The position numbers and the translations under genes were made by a program. 64,000 nucleotides of DNA. Source: an uncultured Roseovarius sp. (lineage in GTDB: Bacteria; Pseudomonadota; Alphaproteobacteria; Rhodobacterales; Rhodobacteraceae). Shown here piece by piece: positions 17,386 to 25,922 of this stretch (positions are counted from its first letter, which is position 1; each line of letters begins with the position of its first letter). The notes under the pieces were generated by a model. That model made no database searches, was not told the DNA's origin, and saw only the letters and a program-made list of their open reading frames with translations. The stretch spans positions 124,001 to 188,000 of the forward strand of contig NZ_CAMYMD010000059.1 of assembly GCF_947259555.1 (NCBI RefSeq), in the 5' to 3' direction.

Positions 17386-17931
17386 ATGCAACAGTCTAAT
17401 CAAGCACAGGGCGGGGCCGCTCGTACACCTATCGACTCGGCCCTGCCGGCCTCGCCGATCGACTACCTGCATGCCGTGCATCTGTGCAAGCGCGAGCTTT
17501 GCGCCCTGCTGGAACGAATCGCAGATGGCGGCGCCGCCTCCTCGGAAGATATCGAGGCCGCGACAGCCTTCCTGTCGGATGAATTCCCGACACACCTCGA
17601 GGATGAGGAGCAGGATCTTTTCCCGCTGTTGCGCCTGCGGTGCGAGCGGGACGACGATATCGACCGATTGCTTGACAAGCTTATGGACGACCATCGCCAC
17701 GCACATTTCGACGCCACCGGCGTAATAAGGATTCTGAAGTCAGCCGCGTCAGATCTGGGGGCTGATGATATCACTGACCTGCGCCGGTTTGCAGGGCATG
17801 CGAGACGCCACCTTATCCTGGAGAAGGCCGTCCTCATGCCCTTTGCGCGGCTTCGCCTGACCGAGGCCGATCTTGAAACGTTCCGCGCCTCCATGAGGCG
17901 GCGGCGCGGTCTTGAAACAAATACGGACTGA
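17386..17931 (+). CDS. Hemerythrin-domain protein
   Basis: 181 residues. The four-helix bundle ligands are visible: HLEDEEQDLFPLLRLR, DDHRHAHF and HARRHLILEKAVLMP. These are H-x3-E-type motifs that bind a di-iron site able to sense or bind O2 or NO. No repair-type N-terminal domain is present. Start at 17386 gives a 19-base gap after ppiC and three bases before the carbonic anhydrase gene, so it belongs to the nar operon. A role in sensing or buffering O2/NO is inference. Confidence 0.78.
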   Translation: MQQSNQAQGGAARTPIDSALPASPIDYLHAVHLCKRELCALLERIADGGAASSEDIEAATAFLSDEFPTHLEDEEQDLFPLLRLRCERDDDIDRLLDKLMDDHRHAHFDATGVIRILKSAASDLGADDITDLRRFAGHARRHLILEKAVLMPFARLRLTEADLETFRASMRRRRGLETNTD

Positions 17932-17934
17932 CAA

Positions 17935-18552
17935 ATGCTGAACGACCTGCTTGAGCGCAACATCACATGGGCCAAGGCACGCCATATCGAGGATCCGGGC
18001 TACTTCACCAGGCTTGCCGCACAGCAGGCCCCCGAATTCTTCTGGATCGGCTGTTCGGACAGCCGGGTTCCGGCCAACGTGGTCGCCGGGCTCGATCCGG
18101 GCGAGGTCTTCGTGCATCGCAACGTCGCCAATATCGTCCATTCCGCCGATATGAATCTGCTCTCGGCGCTGGAATTCGCGGTCGAGGCGTTGCGGGTGCG
18201 CGAGGTCATCGTCTGTGGTCATTACGGCTGTGGCGGGATCAAGGCCGCGACCGAGGATCTGCCGCATGGCCTTGCCGATCACTGGTTGGAGCCGATCCGG
18301 CGTCTCGCCCGCAGCTATGCCGTTGATCTCGCACAGGAGTCGGATGCCGAGGCGCAGCGCGACAGGTTGTCAGAGTTGAACGTCGTTGAAGGGGTGCGGC
18401 GCGTTTGCGAGACCCCGATCCTGCAAGGCGCGTGGGCGCGCGGGGCAGATCTGCGCGTGCATGGCCTGATCTACGGGTTGAAGGACGGCCTGTTGCGCAA
18501 TCTCGATTGCAGTATCGGGCCGGGGCATTTCACCAAGGAGACAGACGCATGA
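17935..18552 (+). CDS. Beta-class carbonic anhydrase
   Basis: 205 residues. Zinc ligands are Cys40 (in the GCSDSR motif), His96 and Cys99 (CGHYGCGG), with the Asp42-Arg44 dyad. The enzyme interconverts CO2 and bicarbonate in the cytosol. Its stop overlaps the moeA start by four bases and it sits inside the nar operon. Possible reasons are pH or bicarbonate balance during respiration of nitrate; this is inference. Confidence 0.94.
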   Translation: MLNDLLERNITWAKARHIEDPGYFTRLAAQQAPEFFWIGCSDSRVPANVVAGLDPGEVFVHRNVANIVHSADMNLLSALEFAVEALRVREVIVCGHYGCGGIKAATEDLPHGLADHWLEPIRRLARSYAVDLAQESDAEAQRDRLSELNVVEGVRRVCETPILQGAWARGADLRVHGLIYGLKDGLLRNLDCSIGPGHFTKETDA

Positions 18553-19826
18553 CCATCCATCGGGCAATCGAGACTGCGCACTGTGGATGTGACGGGCAAG
18601 ACGCGCTCAAGCGCCTGATAGGCGTGGAGGAGGCGGTTGCCCGAATCAAGAACTGCACAGCACCCATTGAGGGTGTCGAAACCCTGGCCCTCGACCGCGC
18701 GATTGACAGGGTCCTCGCCCGACCGGTCCTGGCGCGGGCGATGGCCCCTTCTTTTGACAATGCCGCAATGGACGGCTACGCGGTCGCGACCTCTGATCTG
18801 ACCGGGGAGGGGCCTTGGTCCCTGCCGGTGGCGGTGCGGGTTCCTGCGGGCGAGAGCGCCGCCCCGTTGGCGCGCGGCACGGTGGCCCGCATCTTCACCG
18901 GCGCACCGGTCCCCGCGGGGTCTAATGCCGTGGTGATGCAGGAAGATGTCACGCGCGACGGGGATGTTATTCAGTTCCTGCGGCACCCTGCGCCGGGTCT
19001 TAACATCCGTGCGGCGGGCAGCGATATAGCCGCGGGCGCAGAGGTGCTGGCCAAGGGTGCACGGCTCGGGGATTGGGCGATCGCCGCTTGTGCCGCGGCC
19101 GGGGTGGATCATGTCGATGTGATGCGCCGGTTGCGCGTCGCACTGCTGGTGACCGGTGATGAGGTCCGGCAGGCGGGCTCATTGCGCAACGCTGCGCAGA
19201 TACCGGATGTGAACGGTCCGATGCTGAAGGCGGCGCTGAGGCGCGCAGATATCGAGCTTGTCGCCACCGAACTCGGGGCCGATAGCCGCGCGGGACTGAC
19301 CCGGCAACTCGGCGATCTCGCCGAAAGGGCCGATCTCGTCATTACCACCGGCGGGATTTCGGTCGGCGAGGAGGATCACGTAAAACCGAGCTTTGCTGTC
19401 TTGGGGGGCGAGACCCTGTTCAGTGGTGTGGCGATCAAGCCGGGCAAGCCGGTCTCGGTCGGTCGGATCGGCACCACTGCCTGGCTTGGCCTTCCTGGCA
19501 ATCCGCTCTCGGCCTTTGTGACATGGCAGATCTTTGGCTTGGCTCTGGTCCGGGCCTTAACCGGTGCGGCCGATACCGGCCTGGTCCAGCGGCACGTCAT
19601 CACCGACGCTGCGATCCACCGTAAGCCTGGTCGCTGTGAGTTCAGGCCCGCCACGCTTGCCGGTTTCGACGTCGATGGCAGGGAGGTCATTAGTTTCGAG
19701 GATGCCACCCATTCGGGCCGTGTCGCGCGGCTGTCGCAGACGGACGGGTTGATGATTCTGCCCGTCGAGTTCGCGCATCTGCCGAAGGGCGCGCGCGTCC
19801 TGTTTCAACCCTTTGCCCGGATCTGA
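18549..19826 (+). CDS. moeA: Molybdopterin molybdotransferase MoeA
   Basis: 425 residues. Family landmarks: SFDNAAMDGYAV near residue 75, ARIFTGAPVPAGSNAVVMQED, TTGGISVGEEDHVK and GLPGNPLSAFVTW. MoeA inserts molybdate into adenylylated molybdopterin, the step needed for the NarG cofactor. A cysteine-containing N-terminal extension (HCGCDGQD) is slightly unusual. Overlap with the carbonic anhydrase gene and the following DUF2478 gene mark it as part of the nar operon. Confidence 0.95.
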   Translation: MTIHRAIETAHCGCDGQDALKRLIGVEEAVARIKNCTAPIEGVETLALDRAIDRVLARPVLARAMAPSFDNAAMDGYAVATSDLTGEGPWSLPVAVRVPAGESAAPLARGTVARIFTGAPVPAGSNAVVMQEDVTRDGDVIQFLRHPAPGLNIRAAGSDIAAGAEVLAKGARLGDWAIAACAAAGVDHVDVMRRLRVALLVTGDEVRQAGSLRNAAQIPDVNGPMLKAALRRADIELVATELGADSRAGLTRQLGDLAERADLVITTGGISVGEEDHVKPSFAVLGGETLFSGVAIKPGKPVSVGRIGTTAWLGLPGNPLSAFVTWQIFGLALVRALTGAADTGLVQRHVITDAAIHRKPGRCEFRPATLAGFDVDGREVISFEDATHSGRVARLSQTDGLMILPVEFAHLPKGARVLFQPFARI

Positions 19827-19837
19827 GGAGCCGCCAG

Positions 19838-20359
19838 ATGAATCTTGCCTACACAATGGCCCCGGGGCGGGGGGATACCGACCTGCTGCTTGCGGGGCTG
19901 GCCGCCGATCTCGACGCGCGCGGCCTGCGATGCTGCGGTACCGTGCAAATCAACACCGCGCGCACTGATGCCCGCGCCTGCGACATGGATGTGCGGGTGC
20001 TGCCCGATGGCCCGGTGCTGCGCATAAGCCAGGATCGCGGGCCTCAGGCGCGCGGCTGCCGGCTCGACCCGGACGCGCTGGAGACGTCTGTGGGGCTGGC
20101 TAAAAGACAGCTCACGTTGGGAGCCGATCTGCTCATCGTCAACAAGTTCGGCAAGCACGAGGCCGAGGGCCGGGGCTTCCGCGACGCGATCGCCGAGGCG
20201 CTGACGCGGGGCGTGCCTGTCCTCGTCGGTCTCAATGAATTGAACCGGGCGGCATTCGACACGTTCGCCGCCGGGCATGCGGTGTGTTTGTCGCCGGTGC
20301 AGGCAGTTCTTACGGAATGGGTGGTTTCAGTTTGCGGACTCCCGGCAGGACAAATGTGA
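19838..20359 (+). CDS. DUF2478 family protein
   Basis: 173 residues. It starts MNLAYTMAPGRGDTDLLLAGLAADLDARG and contains LGADLLIVNKFGKHEAEGRGFRDAIAEAL, the P-loop-like/NTPase-like DUF2478 pattern. These proteins are usually beside molybdate transport or molybdenum cofactor genes. Here it follows moeA and is probably the last gene of the nar operon. The exact function is unknown. Confidence 0.85.
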   Translation: MNLAYTMAPGRGDTDLLLAGLAADLDARGLRCCGTVQINTARTDARACDMDVRVLPDGPVLRISQDRGPQARGCRLDPDALETSVGLAKRQLTLGADLLIVNKFGKHEAEGRGFRDAIAEALTRGVPVLVGLNELNRAAFDTFAAGHAVCLSPVQAVLTEWVVSVCGLPAGQM

Positions 20360-20527
20360 GATAGTGAAACGCATGCAGTGAAACGCATCTTGAAAAGGTG
20401 AGCGTCTTTCGAAGTGTTTGTAGGGATCGCCCGGAGGCAGTTCGGCTAACTTGTCTGCGTCATGGGCCAGCGTCGGTAGGGTGGTTGCAGCCAGAAACCC
20501 GGCGACGAGGGTGAAAGTCTTGGTCAT
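20327..20527 (-). CDS. Small putative secreted protein
   Basis: 66 residues from the ATG at 20527, which has an AAGGAC site. The first 20 residues (MTKTFTLVAGFLAATTLPTLA) look like a signal peptide. The rest is short and its last 11 codons overlap the 3' end of the DUF2478 gene on the other strand, so the gene may be a worn remnant. No family recognised. Confidence 0.4.
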   Translation of the reverse strand: MTKTFTLVAGFLAATTLPTLAHDADKLAELPPGDPYKHFERRSPFQDAFHCMRFTISHLSCRESAN

Positions 20528-20711
20528 TTGACATGTCCTTACGTTAGGTTGCGCCGAAGATCCTTTTCTGATCGCCTCGCCCCGTTTGATGCGGCGTGAC
20601 ACAAAAGGTTCCCAAACACCCCAAGAATATTTTCCAGTGTATTATCGGGCTTTGGCCCTCACCACGCCCAGGAGAGACACCGACCAACATGCGCGTCAGG
20701 TGATCAAGTGG

Positions 20712-21011
20712 TCACGTAGCATCCTCAGCGTCGGGCCCAGTAACGTTCGCACCGGGTCTGGTCTGAACCGGGAATGTCGCCCTTGTCAGAACCTTGCCCG
20801 TTTCATCGACGATCAGCCGACAAGCCCTGTCTCGGTGATAGAAGGTAAGTCGAAAGCGGCCTGCGTCCTCATCGGCACCGGTTTCACAGCGCGAAGTGAT
20901 CAACCCCTCGCGCATCCTCCCCCTGGTTTCCGCTTGGGAGAGACTAAAAGCCTTGGCCAGCACGGCCGCATCGACAACGAACCTGCCCTCCTTGCGATCA
21001 ACAGTTGTCAC
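20712..21011 (-). CDS. DUF6522 family protein
   Basis: 99 residues from a GTG at 21011 that overlaps the upstream stop (GTGA) and has a GGAG site ahead; a TTG at 21026 is the alternative. The pattern GRFVVDAAVLAKAF...MREGLITSRCETGADEDAGRFRLTFYHRDRACRLIVDETG is clearly paralogous to the gene at 61471. Function unknown. It ends the nine-gene rrf2-cco operon, and both copies lie next to an NO-type operator locus. Confidence 0.72.
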   Translation of the reverse strand: MTTVDRKEGRFVVDAAVLAKAFSLSQAETRGRMREGLITSRCETGADEDAGRFRLTFYHRDRACRLIVDETGKVLTRATFPVQTRPGANVTGPDAEDAT

Positions 21012-21241
21012 GAGACGTCTCTCCAATAATTGTTGGCCGCCGCCACGGTCGCGAAATGCGTTGCCACGACCTGGCTGGAGGCGATCAGGGCGTCCGCATC
21101 CTCGGCATAGACCGGGCGCAATTTGTCGCGAACGTCTGGGTCCGGTTGGGTCATCTTGATGGCAACGCGGGCCATCTTGACGGCGAGGTCATAGCCATCT
21201 TGGGGCGTCTCGGTCTTCAGCGTTGGGAGCCAAGGGGTCAT
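21008..21241 (-). CDS. Hypothetical protein in the cco operon
   Basis: 77 residues from the ATG at 21241, preceded by an AAGGTAG site one base after the ccoS stop. Helical, soluble and cytoplasmic by composition (MTPWLPTLKTETPQDGYDLAVKMA...). No family recognised. Tight spacing on both sides supports expression with ccoS and DUF6522. Confidence 0.6.
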   Translation of the reverse strand: MTPWLPTLKTETPQDGYDLAVKMARVAIKMTQPDPDVRDKLRPVYAEDADALIASSQVVATHFATVAAANNYWRDVS

Positions 21242-21242
21242 G

Positions 21243-21419
21243 TTATCTACCTTCCTTTTCGGGTGGATTGTCATCTGAGTGAGTGTCGATCGTAATCACG
21301 CGCCAGGCGTTGCCTTCGGGATCGTCGAACTGGTTGTTTCGCATTGCCCAGAAAAATGCGCATAGCCCGATCACTCCCATGCCGAGCGAGATCGGGATAA
21401 GGATCAGAAGCGAGTTCAT
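21243..21419 (-). CDS. ccoS: cbb3 oxidase assembly protein CcoS
   Basis: 58 residues. One N-terminal membrane helix (LLILIPISLGMGVIGLCAFFW) is followed by the diagnostic QFDDPEGNAWRVI. CcoS is needed to insert cofactors into cbb3 oxidase. The ATG overlaps the DUF2189 stop by four bases. A second ccoS is at 59267-59452. The other assembly genes ccoG, ccoH and ccoI are not in the window. Confidence 0.9.
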   Translation of the reverse strand: MNSLLILIPISLGMGVIGLCAFFWAMRNNQFDDPEGNAWRVITIDTHSDDNPPEKEGR

Positions 21420-22213
21420 GATGTCTCCGCCGCGATGGCGTGCCAGGCGTGCCAGGTTCCGAACCCGAGTACGGGAAAGACAAAGATCAGCCCCAGAAGC
21501 CCGGTTGCGGCGCTGAGTACCATGCCGATGGCGACGATTCCGCCCCATATGAGGCAGGGGCGCAGATTTTGCGTCGTCATGGCAAGGCTCAGGCCAAGCG
21601 CCGTCAGGGCGTCGCGTCGCTCATCTAACAGGATCGGAACCGCGAACAAGCTTAGCGAAAAGGCGAAGGCGGCGAAGAGGCCGCCCACGATGGAGCCCAC
21701 CAGCAAGAGCCCCCAGCCGCGCGGCGTGATGAACACATTGGACAGCGCATCGCCCGCCCCGGGCAGCGGTGCGAACCCGAAGAACAGCGCGTACAGCAGG
21801 TCGGCTGCGCGCAGCCAGAACAGCACCAGCAGTCCCAGTAGCAGACCAGCATAGGCCAGTTGCGCCCCTGAAGCGGGCCGCACCAGCAGCATCTGACGCA
21901 AGGTTGTCGTCTTGCCCTGCGCCCGCCTCTGGCTGAGTGTGTAGAGCCCGATCGCCAGGAACGGGCCGACGATCAGAAAGCCCGAGATCGCGGGAAGGGC
22001 GAGATAGAGCAGCCCCGAGGCTGCCAGCCCCCACAGCACGGCGTAGGACAGCGCGACGAGAAACCCGCCATAGGCCAGGCTTTGACCCGGGGCGGCACGG
22101 AAATCACGCCAGCCCGCGGCGAGCCAGTCGAGCGCGGCGCGCGCAGGCAGGTTTCGCGCGAGCGTCGAGGCGGGGCGTTGCGGCCGGCGAATCGTGGGAA
22201 GCGGTTCGAGCAT
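21416..22213 (-). CDS. DUF2189 family integral membrane protein
   Basis: 265 residues, about six membrane helices after a basic N-terminus with a typical DUF2189 segment (ALDWLAAGWRDFRAAPGQSLAYGGFLVALSY). Members are often encoded near cytochrome oxidase genes in alphaproteobacteria; the role is unknown. It overlaps ccoS by four bases and follows the 55-residue membrane peptide gene by 12 bases. Confidence 0.82.
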   Translation of the reverse strand: MLEPLPTIRRPQRPASTLARNLPARAALDWLAAGWRDFRAAPGQSLAYGGFLVALSYAVLWGLAASGLLYLALPAISGFLIVGPFLAIGLYTLSQRRAQGKTTTLRQMLLVRPASGAQLAYAGLLLGLLVLFWLRAADLLYALFFGFAPLPGAGDALSNVFITPRGWGLLLVGSIVGGLFAAFAFSLSLFAVPILLDERRDALTALGLSLAMTTQNLRPCLIWGGIVAIGMVLSAATGLLGLIFVFPVLGFGTWHAWHAIAAETS

Positions 22214-22225
22214 AATATTGTCCCT

Positions 22226-22393
22226 TCAGCAGGCGCGCCGCGCCGGCCTCGCGACCGGGCTATCGTCGACGGCAACACAGGCAGTCTGCGATGTGAATGC
22301 CGCTGACACCATCGCCGCCTTGTAGGCGAACAGCAGCGCCACGAGCGCAAGCGCGCCGCCTATGGCCAGGCGTTTCTGCATCCGCGCCGTCAT
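22226..22393 (-). CDS. 55-residue single-helix membrane peptide after ccoP
   Basis: A 56-codon frame whose ATG overlaps the ccoP stop in an ATGA junction. It encodes MTARMQKRLAIGGALALV... with one hydrophobic helix at about residues 9-30 and a short tail with two cysteines, one near position 39 and one the last residue. It is too short for most gene callers. The overlap pattern is the same one that joins ccoO-ccoQ-ccoP, so translation is likely. It is not CcoH/FixH, which is about 150 residues. Function unknown; a small accessory subunit or assembly helper of the oxidase is a guess. Confidence 0.6.
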   Translation of the reverse strand: MTARMQKRLAIGGALALVALLFAYKAAMVSAAFTSQTACVAVDDSPVARPARRAC

Positions 22394-23343
22394 TGCGTGG
22401 CCTCTGGGGCAGTGTCACCGGACGCTTGCGCGGTTTCCGCGCCGTCCGCAGCGCCATCGTCCGGCAGGCGCGAAACGTAGAGCGCGAGCGCGTTTATCTC
22501 GGCGTCTCTCAGGCGGTCGGACCAGTAGGGCATCACGCCCTGACGGCCATTTCGCAGCGTCGCCAGCACCGAAGCCGTATCCTGCCCGTAGATCACCGCG
22601 TCGTCGGTAAGGGTCGGTGCCCCGTTGAGCAGCCCGCCCGCGCCCTGATCGCCGTGGCAGGATGCGCAGTTCTCGGCAAACAGCGCCGCCGCCGCGCCGT
22701 CATGATCGGCCGCGCCCGACGGGAGGGCCGCGACATACTCGGCCAGTGCGTGCCGGTCCGACCGCTCCATCCAGTCGAAGGCCGGCATCTGTGCCCAGCG
22801 TGTGTCGGGGTGCTGTGCGTTGATCCCAACCTGCAGAGTCATTGCGATGTCCTCGGGCGTCCCACCCCAGAGCCAATGATCATCGCTTAGAACCGGATAT
22901 CCGGGACCGCCACCACCAGAGCGCCCGTGGCAGGCGGAACAATTGTCCTGATAGAGCCGGTCTGCCGCAGGCATCGCGAAAGCCATCAGCGCGGGATCGT
23001 CGGAAAGAGTTTCAAAATCCGGCGTATCGAAGCGGGTGAGCCAATCCTCGCGCAGGGTCTCAATGGTGCTCAGCCGCTCCACCGCCATCGCCTGCTGATC
23101 GAGGTCGAGCAGCCCGCGTGTATAGTCGCGACCCAAGGGCCAGGCGGGCAGCAGAATCCACGTAACCACTGAGTAAACGAATGTCAGGACCAGGGCCACC
23201 AGCGCGATCTTTGGGAAAGGCGTGTTCAACTCCTTGATCCCGCCCCAGTCATGACCCGTGGTATCGTAGCCACTAACCGGGTCGACGTCGCGGTTACCGG
23301 TATGCGGGTCAGCGTGGTCCAGCTCCTTGGGGTCGGTGGTCAT
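22390..23343 (-). CDS. ccoP: cbb3 oxidase di-heme cytochrome c subunit CcoP
   Basis: 317 residues from the ATG at 23343, which overlaps the ccoQ stop. An N-terminal membrane anchor (FPKIALVALVLTFVYSVVTWILLP) is followed by two cytochrome c domains with CSACH and CASCH heme sites and their distal methionines. CcoP brings electrons from the bc1 complex or soluble cytochromes to CcoO/CcoN in the periplasm. A Thr/Ala-rich C-terminal tail is present. Confidence 0.95.
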   Translation of the reverse strand: MTTDPKELDHADPHTGNRDVDPVSGYDTTGHDWGGIKELNTPFPKIALVALVLTFVYSVVTWILLPAWPLGRDYTRGLLDLDQQAMAVERLSTIETLREDWLTRFDTPDFETLSDDPALMAFAMPAADRLYQDNCSACHGRSGGGGPGYPVLSDDHWLWGGTPEDIAMTLQVGINAQHPDTRWAQMPAFDWMERSDRHALAEYVAALPSGAADHDGAAAALFAENCASCHGDQGAGGLLNGAPTLTDDAVIYGQDTASVLATLRNGRQGVMPYWSDRLRDAEINALALYVSRLPDDGAADGAETAQASGDTAPEATQ

Positions 23344-23507
23344 GTGCGCTCCTCCGCATCTTTGGCGGACAGGATGGATCGGGCAATCCGTTCCTGTTCG
23401 GCCCGCCTGCGCGGATTGTAGGCCCGGATCAGCACGATCAGCATGAAGCCGCCCATCCAGATCGGGCCGAACACCTTGGCGATAATCACAAGTGTTTCGT
23501 GGCTCAT
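23340..23507 (-). CDS. ccoQ: cbb3 oxidase small subunit CcoQ
   Basis: 55 residues. The frame begins MSHETLVIIAKVFGPIWMGG and encodes one membrane helix and a basic cytoplasmic tail (YNPRRRAEQERIARSIL), the CcoQ/FixQ layout. It overlaps ccoO upstream and ccoP downstream by ATGA junctions. CcoQ stabilises the complex. Confidence 0.85.
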   Translation of the reverse strand: MSHETLVIIAKVFGPIWMGGFMLIVLIRAYNPRRRAEQERIARSILSAKDAEERT

Positions 23508-24232
23508 TGAGCTTCCTCCGCGAACATCTTCTGGGGCGCATCGGTCAGCGTCCCCAGCGATTGCAGATAGGCCACCAGCGCGTCCATCTCGGTCAGGCGG
23601 CCCGCATCACCGTCGAAGGCACGCACCGCGACATCTTCGCCATAGCGCGCGCGTACGCCGTCCGCACCCTCGGAATCGGGGCGGCTCTGGGCCAGCGCGT
23701 CGGCCTCTGCATTCGTGATCATCGCCTCGTCATAGGGCACGCCAAGCCGCGCCAGCGCGGCGAGGTTATCCTCGATCAGCGCGGTGTCCAGCGGGCGGGT
23801 CAACCAGGGATAGGCCGGCATGATCGACACCGGAATGACGGCGCGCGGGTCGATCAGATGAGCAACATGCCAGTCGTCGGAGTATTTCTCGCCAAGGCGC
23901 GCAAGGTCGGGACCGGTGCGTTTTGACCCCCACAGCATCGGGTGGTCATAGGCGCTCTCGGCGGCCAGCGAATATGGGCCGTAGCGATCCAGCTCGTCGG
24001 CGAGGCTGCGCACCATCTGGGAATGGCAGACATAGCAGCCCTCGCGGACGTAGATCTCGCGCCCTGCCAGCTCCAGCGGCGTATGCGGGCGCATGTCGTC
24101 GGGGATCTCGACCGTCTCCTCGATGGTGAAAAGCGGCGCGATCTCGACGATGCCGCCCACCGAGGCCACCGCGATGATTGCGCCCACCAGCCCCATCGAG
24201 ACCTTTTCGAGGTTGTAGTGCAGCTTCAGCAT
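23504..24232 (-). CDS. ccoO: cbb3 oxidase mono-heme cytochrome c subunit CcoO
   Basis: 242 residues from the ATG at 24232 (MLKLHYNLEK); an upstream ATG at 24259 would overlap ccoN. One membrane helix is followed by the heme site EGCYVCHSQMVR and the axial methionine region (VSIMPAYPWL). CcoO passes electrons from CcoP to the catalytic subunit. Four bases separate it from ccoN. Confidence 0.95.
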   Translation of the reverse strand: MLKLHYNLEKVSMGLVGAIIAVASVGGIVEIAPLFTIEETVEIPDDMRPHTPLELAGREIYVREGCYVCHSQMVRSLADELDRYGPYSLAAESAYDHPMLWGSKRTGPDLARLGEKYSDDWHVAHLIDPRAVIPVSIMPAYPWLTRPLDTALIEDNLAALARLGVPYDEAMITNAEADALAQSRPDSEGADGVRARYGEDVAVRAFDGDAGRLTEMDALVAYLQSLGTLTDAPQKMFAEEAQ

Positions 24233-24236
24233 CGAC

Positions 24237-25877
24237 TTACTCCGCGGGTTGCGTGGCAAGGGGCCGGTCGGACTCGTCCACCCGGTCGCCTGCGGCGCGC
24301 ATCGTCGCCCGGCAATTCAACGCGCACAGCAGCGCACCGGCGAGGAACAGCCCGCCGCCCAGCGTGCGGGCCGCGTAATAGGGTAGCATCGCCTCGACCG
24401 ACTCGATGAAGCTGTAGCTGAGCGCACCGCCCTCGTCATAGGCGCGCCACATCAGGCCCTGGGTTATCCCCGCATTCCAGAGCGAGACGACGTAGATCAG
24501 CGTGCCTGTGATCGCGAGCCAGAAATGCCATTCGACCGCCTTGGGCCATGCCATGTCGTCACGGCACCAGAGTTTTGGGACCAGGCTGTAGATCGCGCCG
24601 AAGACGATCATCGCCACCCAGCCCAGCGTGCCGGAATGAACATGCCCAACCGTCCAGTCGGTGTAATGCGACAGGGAGTTGACGGGGCGAATGGCCATGA
24701 ACGAGCCTTCGAAGGTAGACAGGCCATAGAATACGGCGGCCACAAACATGAAGCGCAGCGTGGCGTCGTCGCGCACCTTGTGCCAGGCACCGTTCAGCGT
24801 GGCGATGGCGTTACCGGCAGAGGCCCAGCTTGGAACCAGCAGCATGATGGAAAAGGTCATCCCCAAGGTCTGAACCCAGTAGGGCAGGGCTGTATAGTGC
24901 AGATGGTGCGAGCCCGCCCACATGTAGAAAAACACGATGCCCCAGAAGCTGAGAATCGACAGCCGGTACGACCAGATAGGGCGCTGTGCGCGCACCGGCA
25001 GGAAATAATATAGCATCCCCAGAAACCCGGCCGTCAGAAAGAAGGCCACGGCGTTGTGGCCATACCACCACTGGATCATCGCGTCCTGCACACCCGACCA
25101 GATGGTGAAGCTCTCGCCCGAGCCCAGCGTGACAGGCAAGGCGAGGTTGTTGACGATGTGCAGCATCGCCACGACCAGGATAAAGGCCATGTAGTACCAG
25201 TTTGCGACGTAGATATGCGGCTCGGCCCTACGCGCCAGCGTGCGGATATAGAGCACGAAATAGGTCACCCAGACGACGACCAGCCACAGATCGGCATACC
25301 ACTCGGGTTCAGCATACTCCTTGGACTGGGTTTGGCCCATGACATAACCGGTCGCGGCCCAGACGCAGAACAGGTTGAACCCGATCAGCACGAACCACGG
25401 GCTGACGGCATCCACCAGCCGCGCCCGCGACGTGCGCTGCAGCACGTAGAAAGAGGTAGCGATCAGCGCATTGCCACCAAAGCCGAAAATCACCCCCGAG
25501 GTGTGTACGGGGCGCAACCGTCCGTAGCTTGTGGCAGGCCAGGGCGGCGTCGCCTCGGGCCAGTACATCAGAGCGGCGAGCCAGACACCCACGGCCATTC
25601 CGACGACCGCCCAGATCAGTGTCATCACAATGCCGAAACGCGTGGGCGCGTCATAATACCGTGTCAGACGGCTGGCCGATGGTTCCGATTGATCATAGAG
25701 CGAGCCTCCCAGCATGAACACGAGCGCGAGACCGAGGATCATCGCGATAGCACCATGCAGCGCCATCGGTCCCTGCCGAGCGACCCCGGCCATCGCAAGG
25801 CCGAGTACAAGCAGTATGGCCGAAAGCCCCATACCGATCTGGCGTTCTTTGGTTGTCAGCGTGCCAATCATGGCCAT
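24237..25877 (-). CDS. ccoN: cbb3 cytochrome c oxidase catalytic subunit CcoN
   Basis: 546 residues, 12 or more helices. All hallmarks are intact: the low-spin heme His in [16 protein letters not shown], the copper/tyrosine region QWWYGHNAVAFFLTAGFLGM, WAGSHHLHYTALP and the heme pair in SHYTDWTVGHVHSG. It reduces O2 with high affinity at low oxygen; some cbb3 enzymes also reduce NO. A 30-residue extra N-terminal helix is shared with the broken copy at 58815-59270. It lies 45 bases after rrf2 on the same strand, so it may be in one transcript with it. Confidence 0.95.
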   Translation of the reverse strand: MAMIGTLTTKERQIGMGLSAILLVLGLAMAGVARQGPMALHGAIAMILGLALVFMLGGSLYDQSEPSASRLTRYYDAPTRFGIVMTLIWAVVGMAVGVWLAALMYWPEATPPWPATSYGRLRPVHTSGVIFGFGGNALIATSFYVLQRTSRARLVDAVSPWFVLIGFNLFCVWAATGYVMGQTQSKEYAEPEWYADLWLVVVWVTYFVLYIRTLARRAEPHIYVANWYYMAFILVVAMLHIVNNLALPVTLGSGESFTIWSGVQDAMIQWWYGHNAVAFFLTAGFLGMLYYFLPVRAQRPIWSYRLSILSFWGIVFFYMWAGSHHLHYTALPYWVQTLGMTFSIMLLVPSWASAGNAIATLNGAWHKVRDDATLRFMFVAAVFYGLSTFEGSFMAIRPVNSLSHYTDWTVGHVHSGTLGWVAMIVFGAIYSLVPKLWCRDDMAWPKAVEWHFWLAITGTLIYVVSLWNAGITQGLMWRAYDEGGALSYSFIESVEAMLPYYAARTLGGGLFLAGALLCALNCRATMRAAGDRVDESDRPLATQPAE

Positions 25878-25922
25878 GCCAAAATACCCTGTTCCGATGT
25901 TATCATGTCAAATGCTTCTCTG

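Noticed and set aside
24237-25877. ccoN read as a nitric oxide reductase (NorB)
   Set aside because: It keeps the cbb3 pattern and is followed by ccoO, ccoQ and ccoP.
25880-25922. TTGACATGATAAC (- strand) as an FNR box before ccoN
   Set aside because: The right half does not fit ATCAA; only one half site is present.
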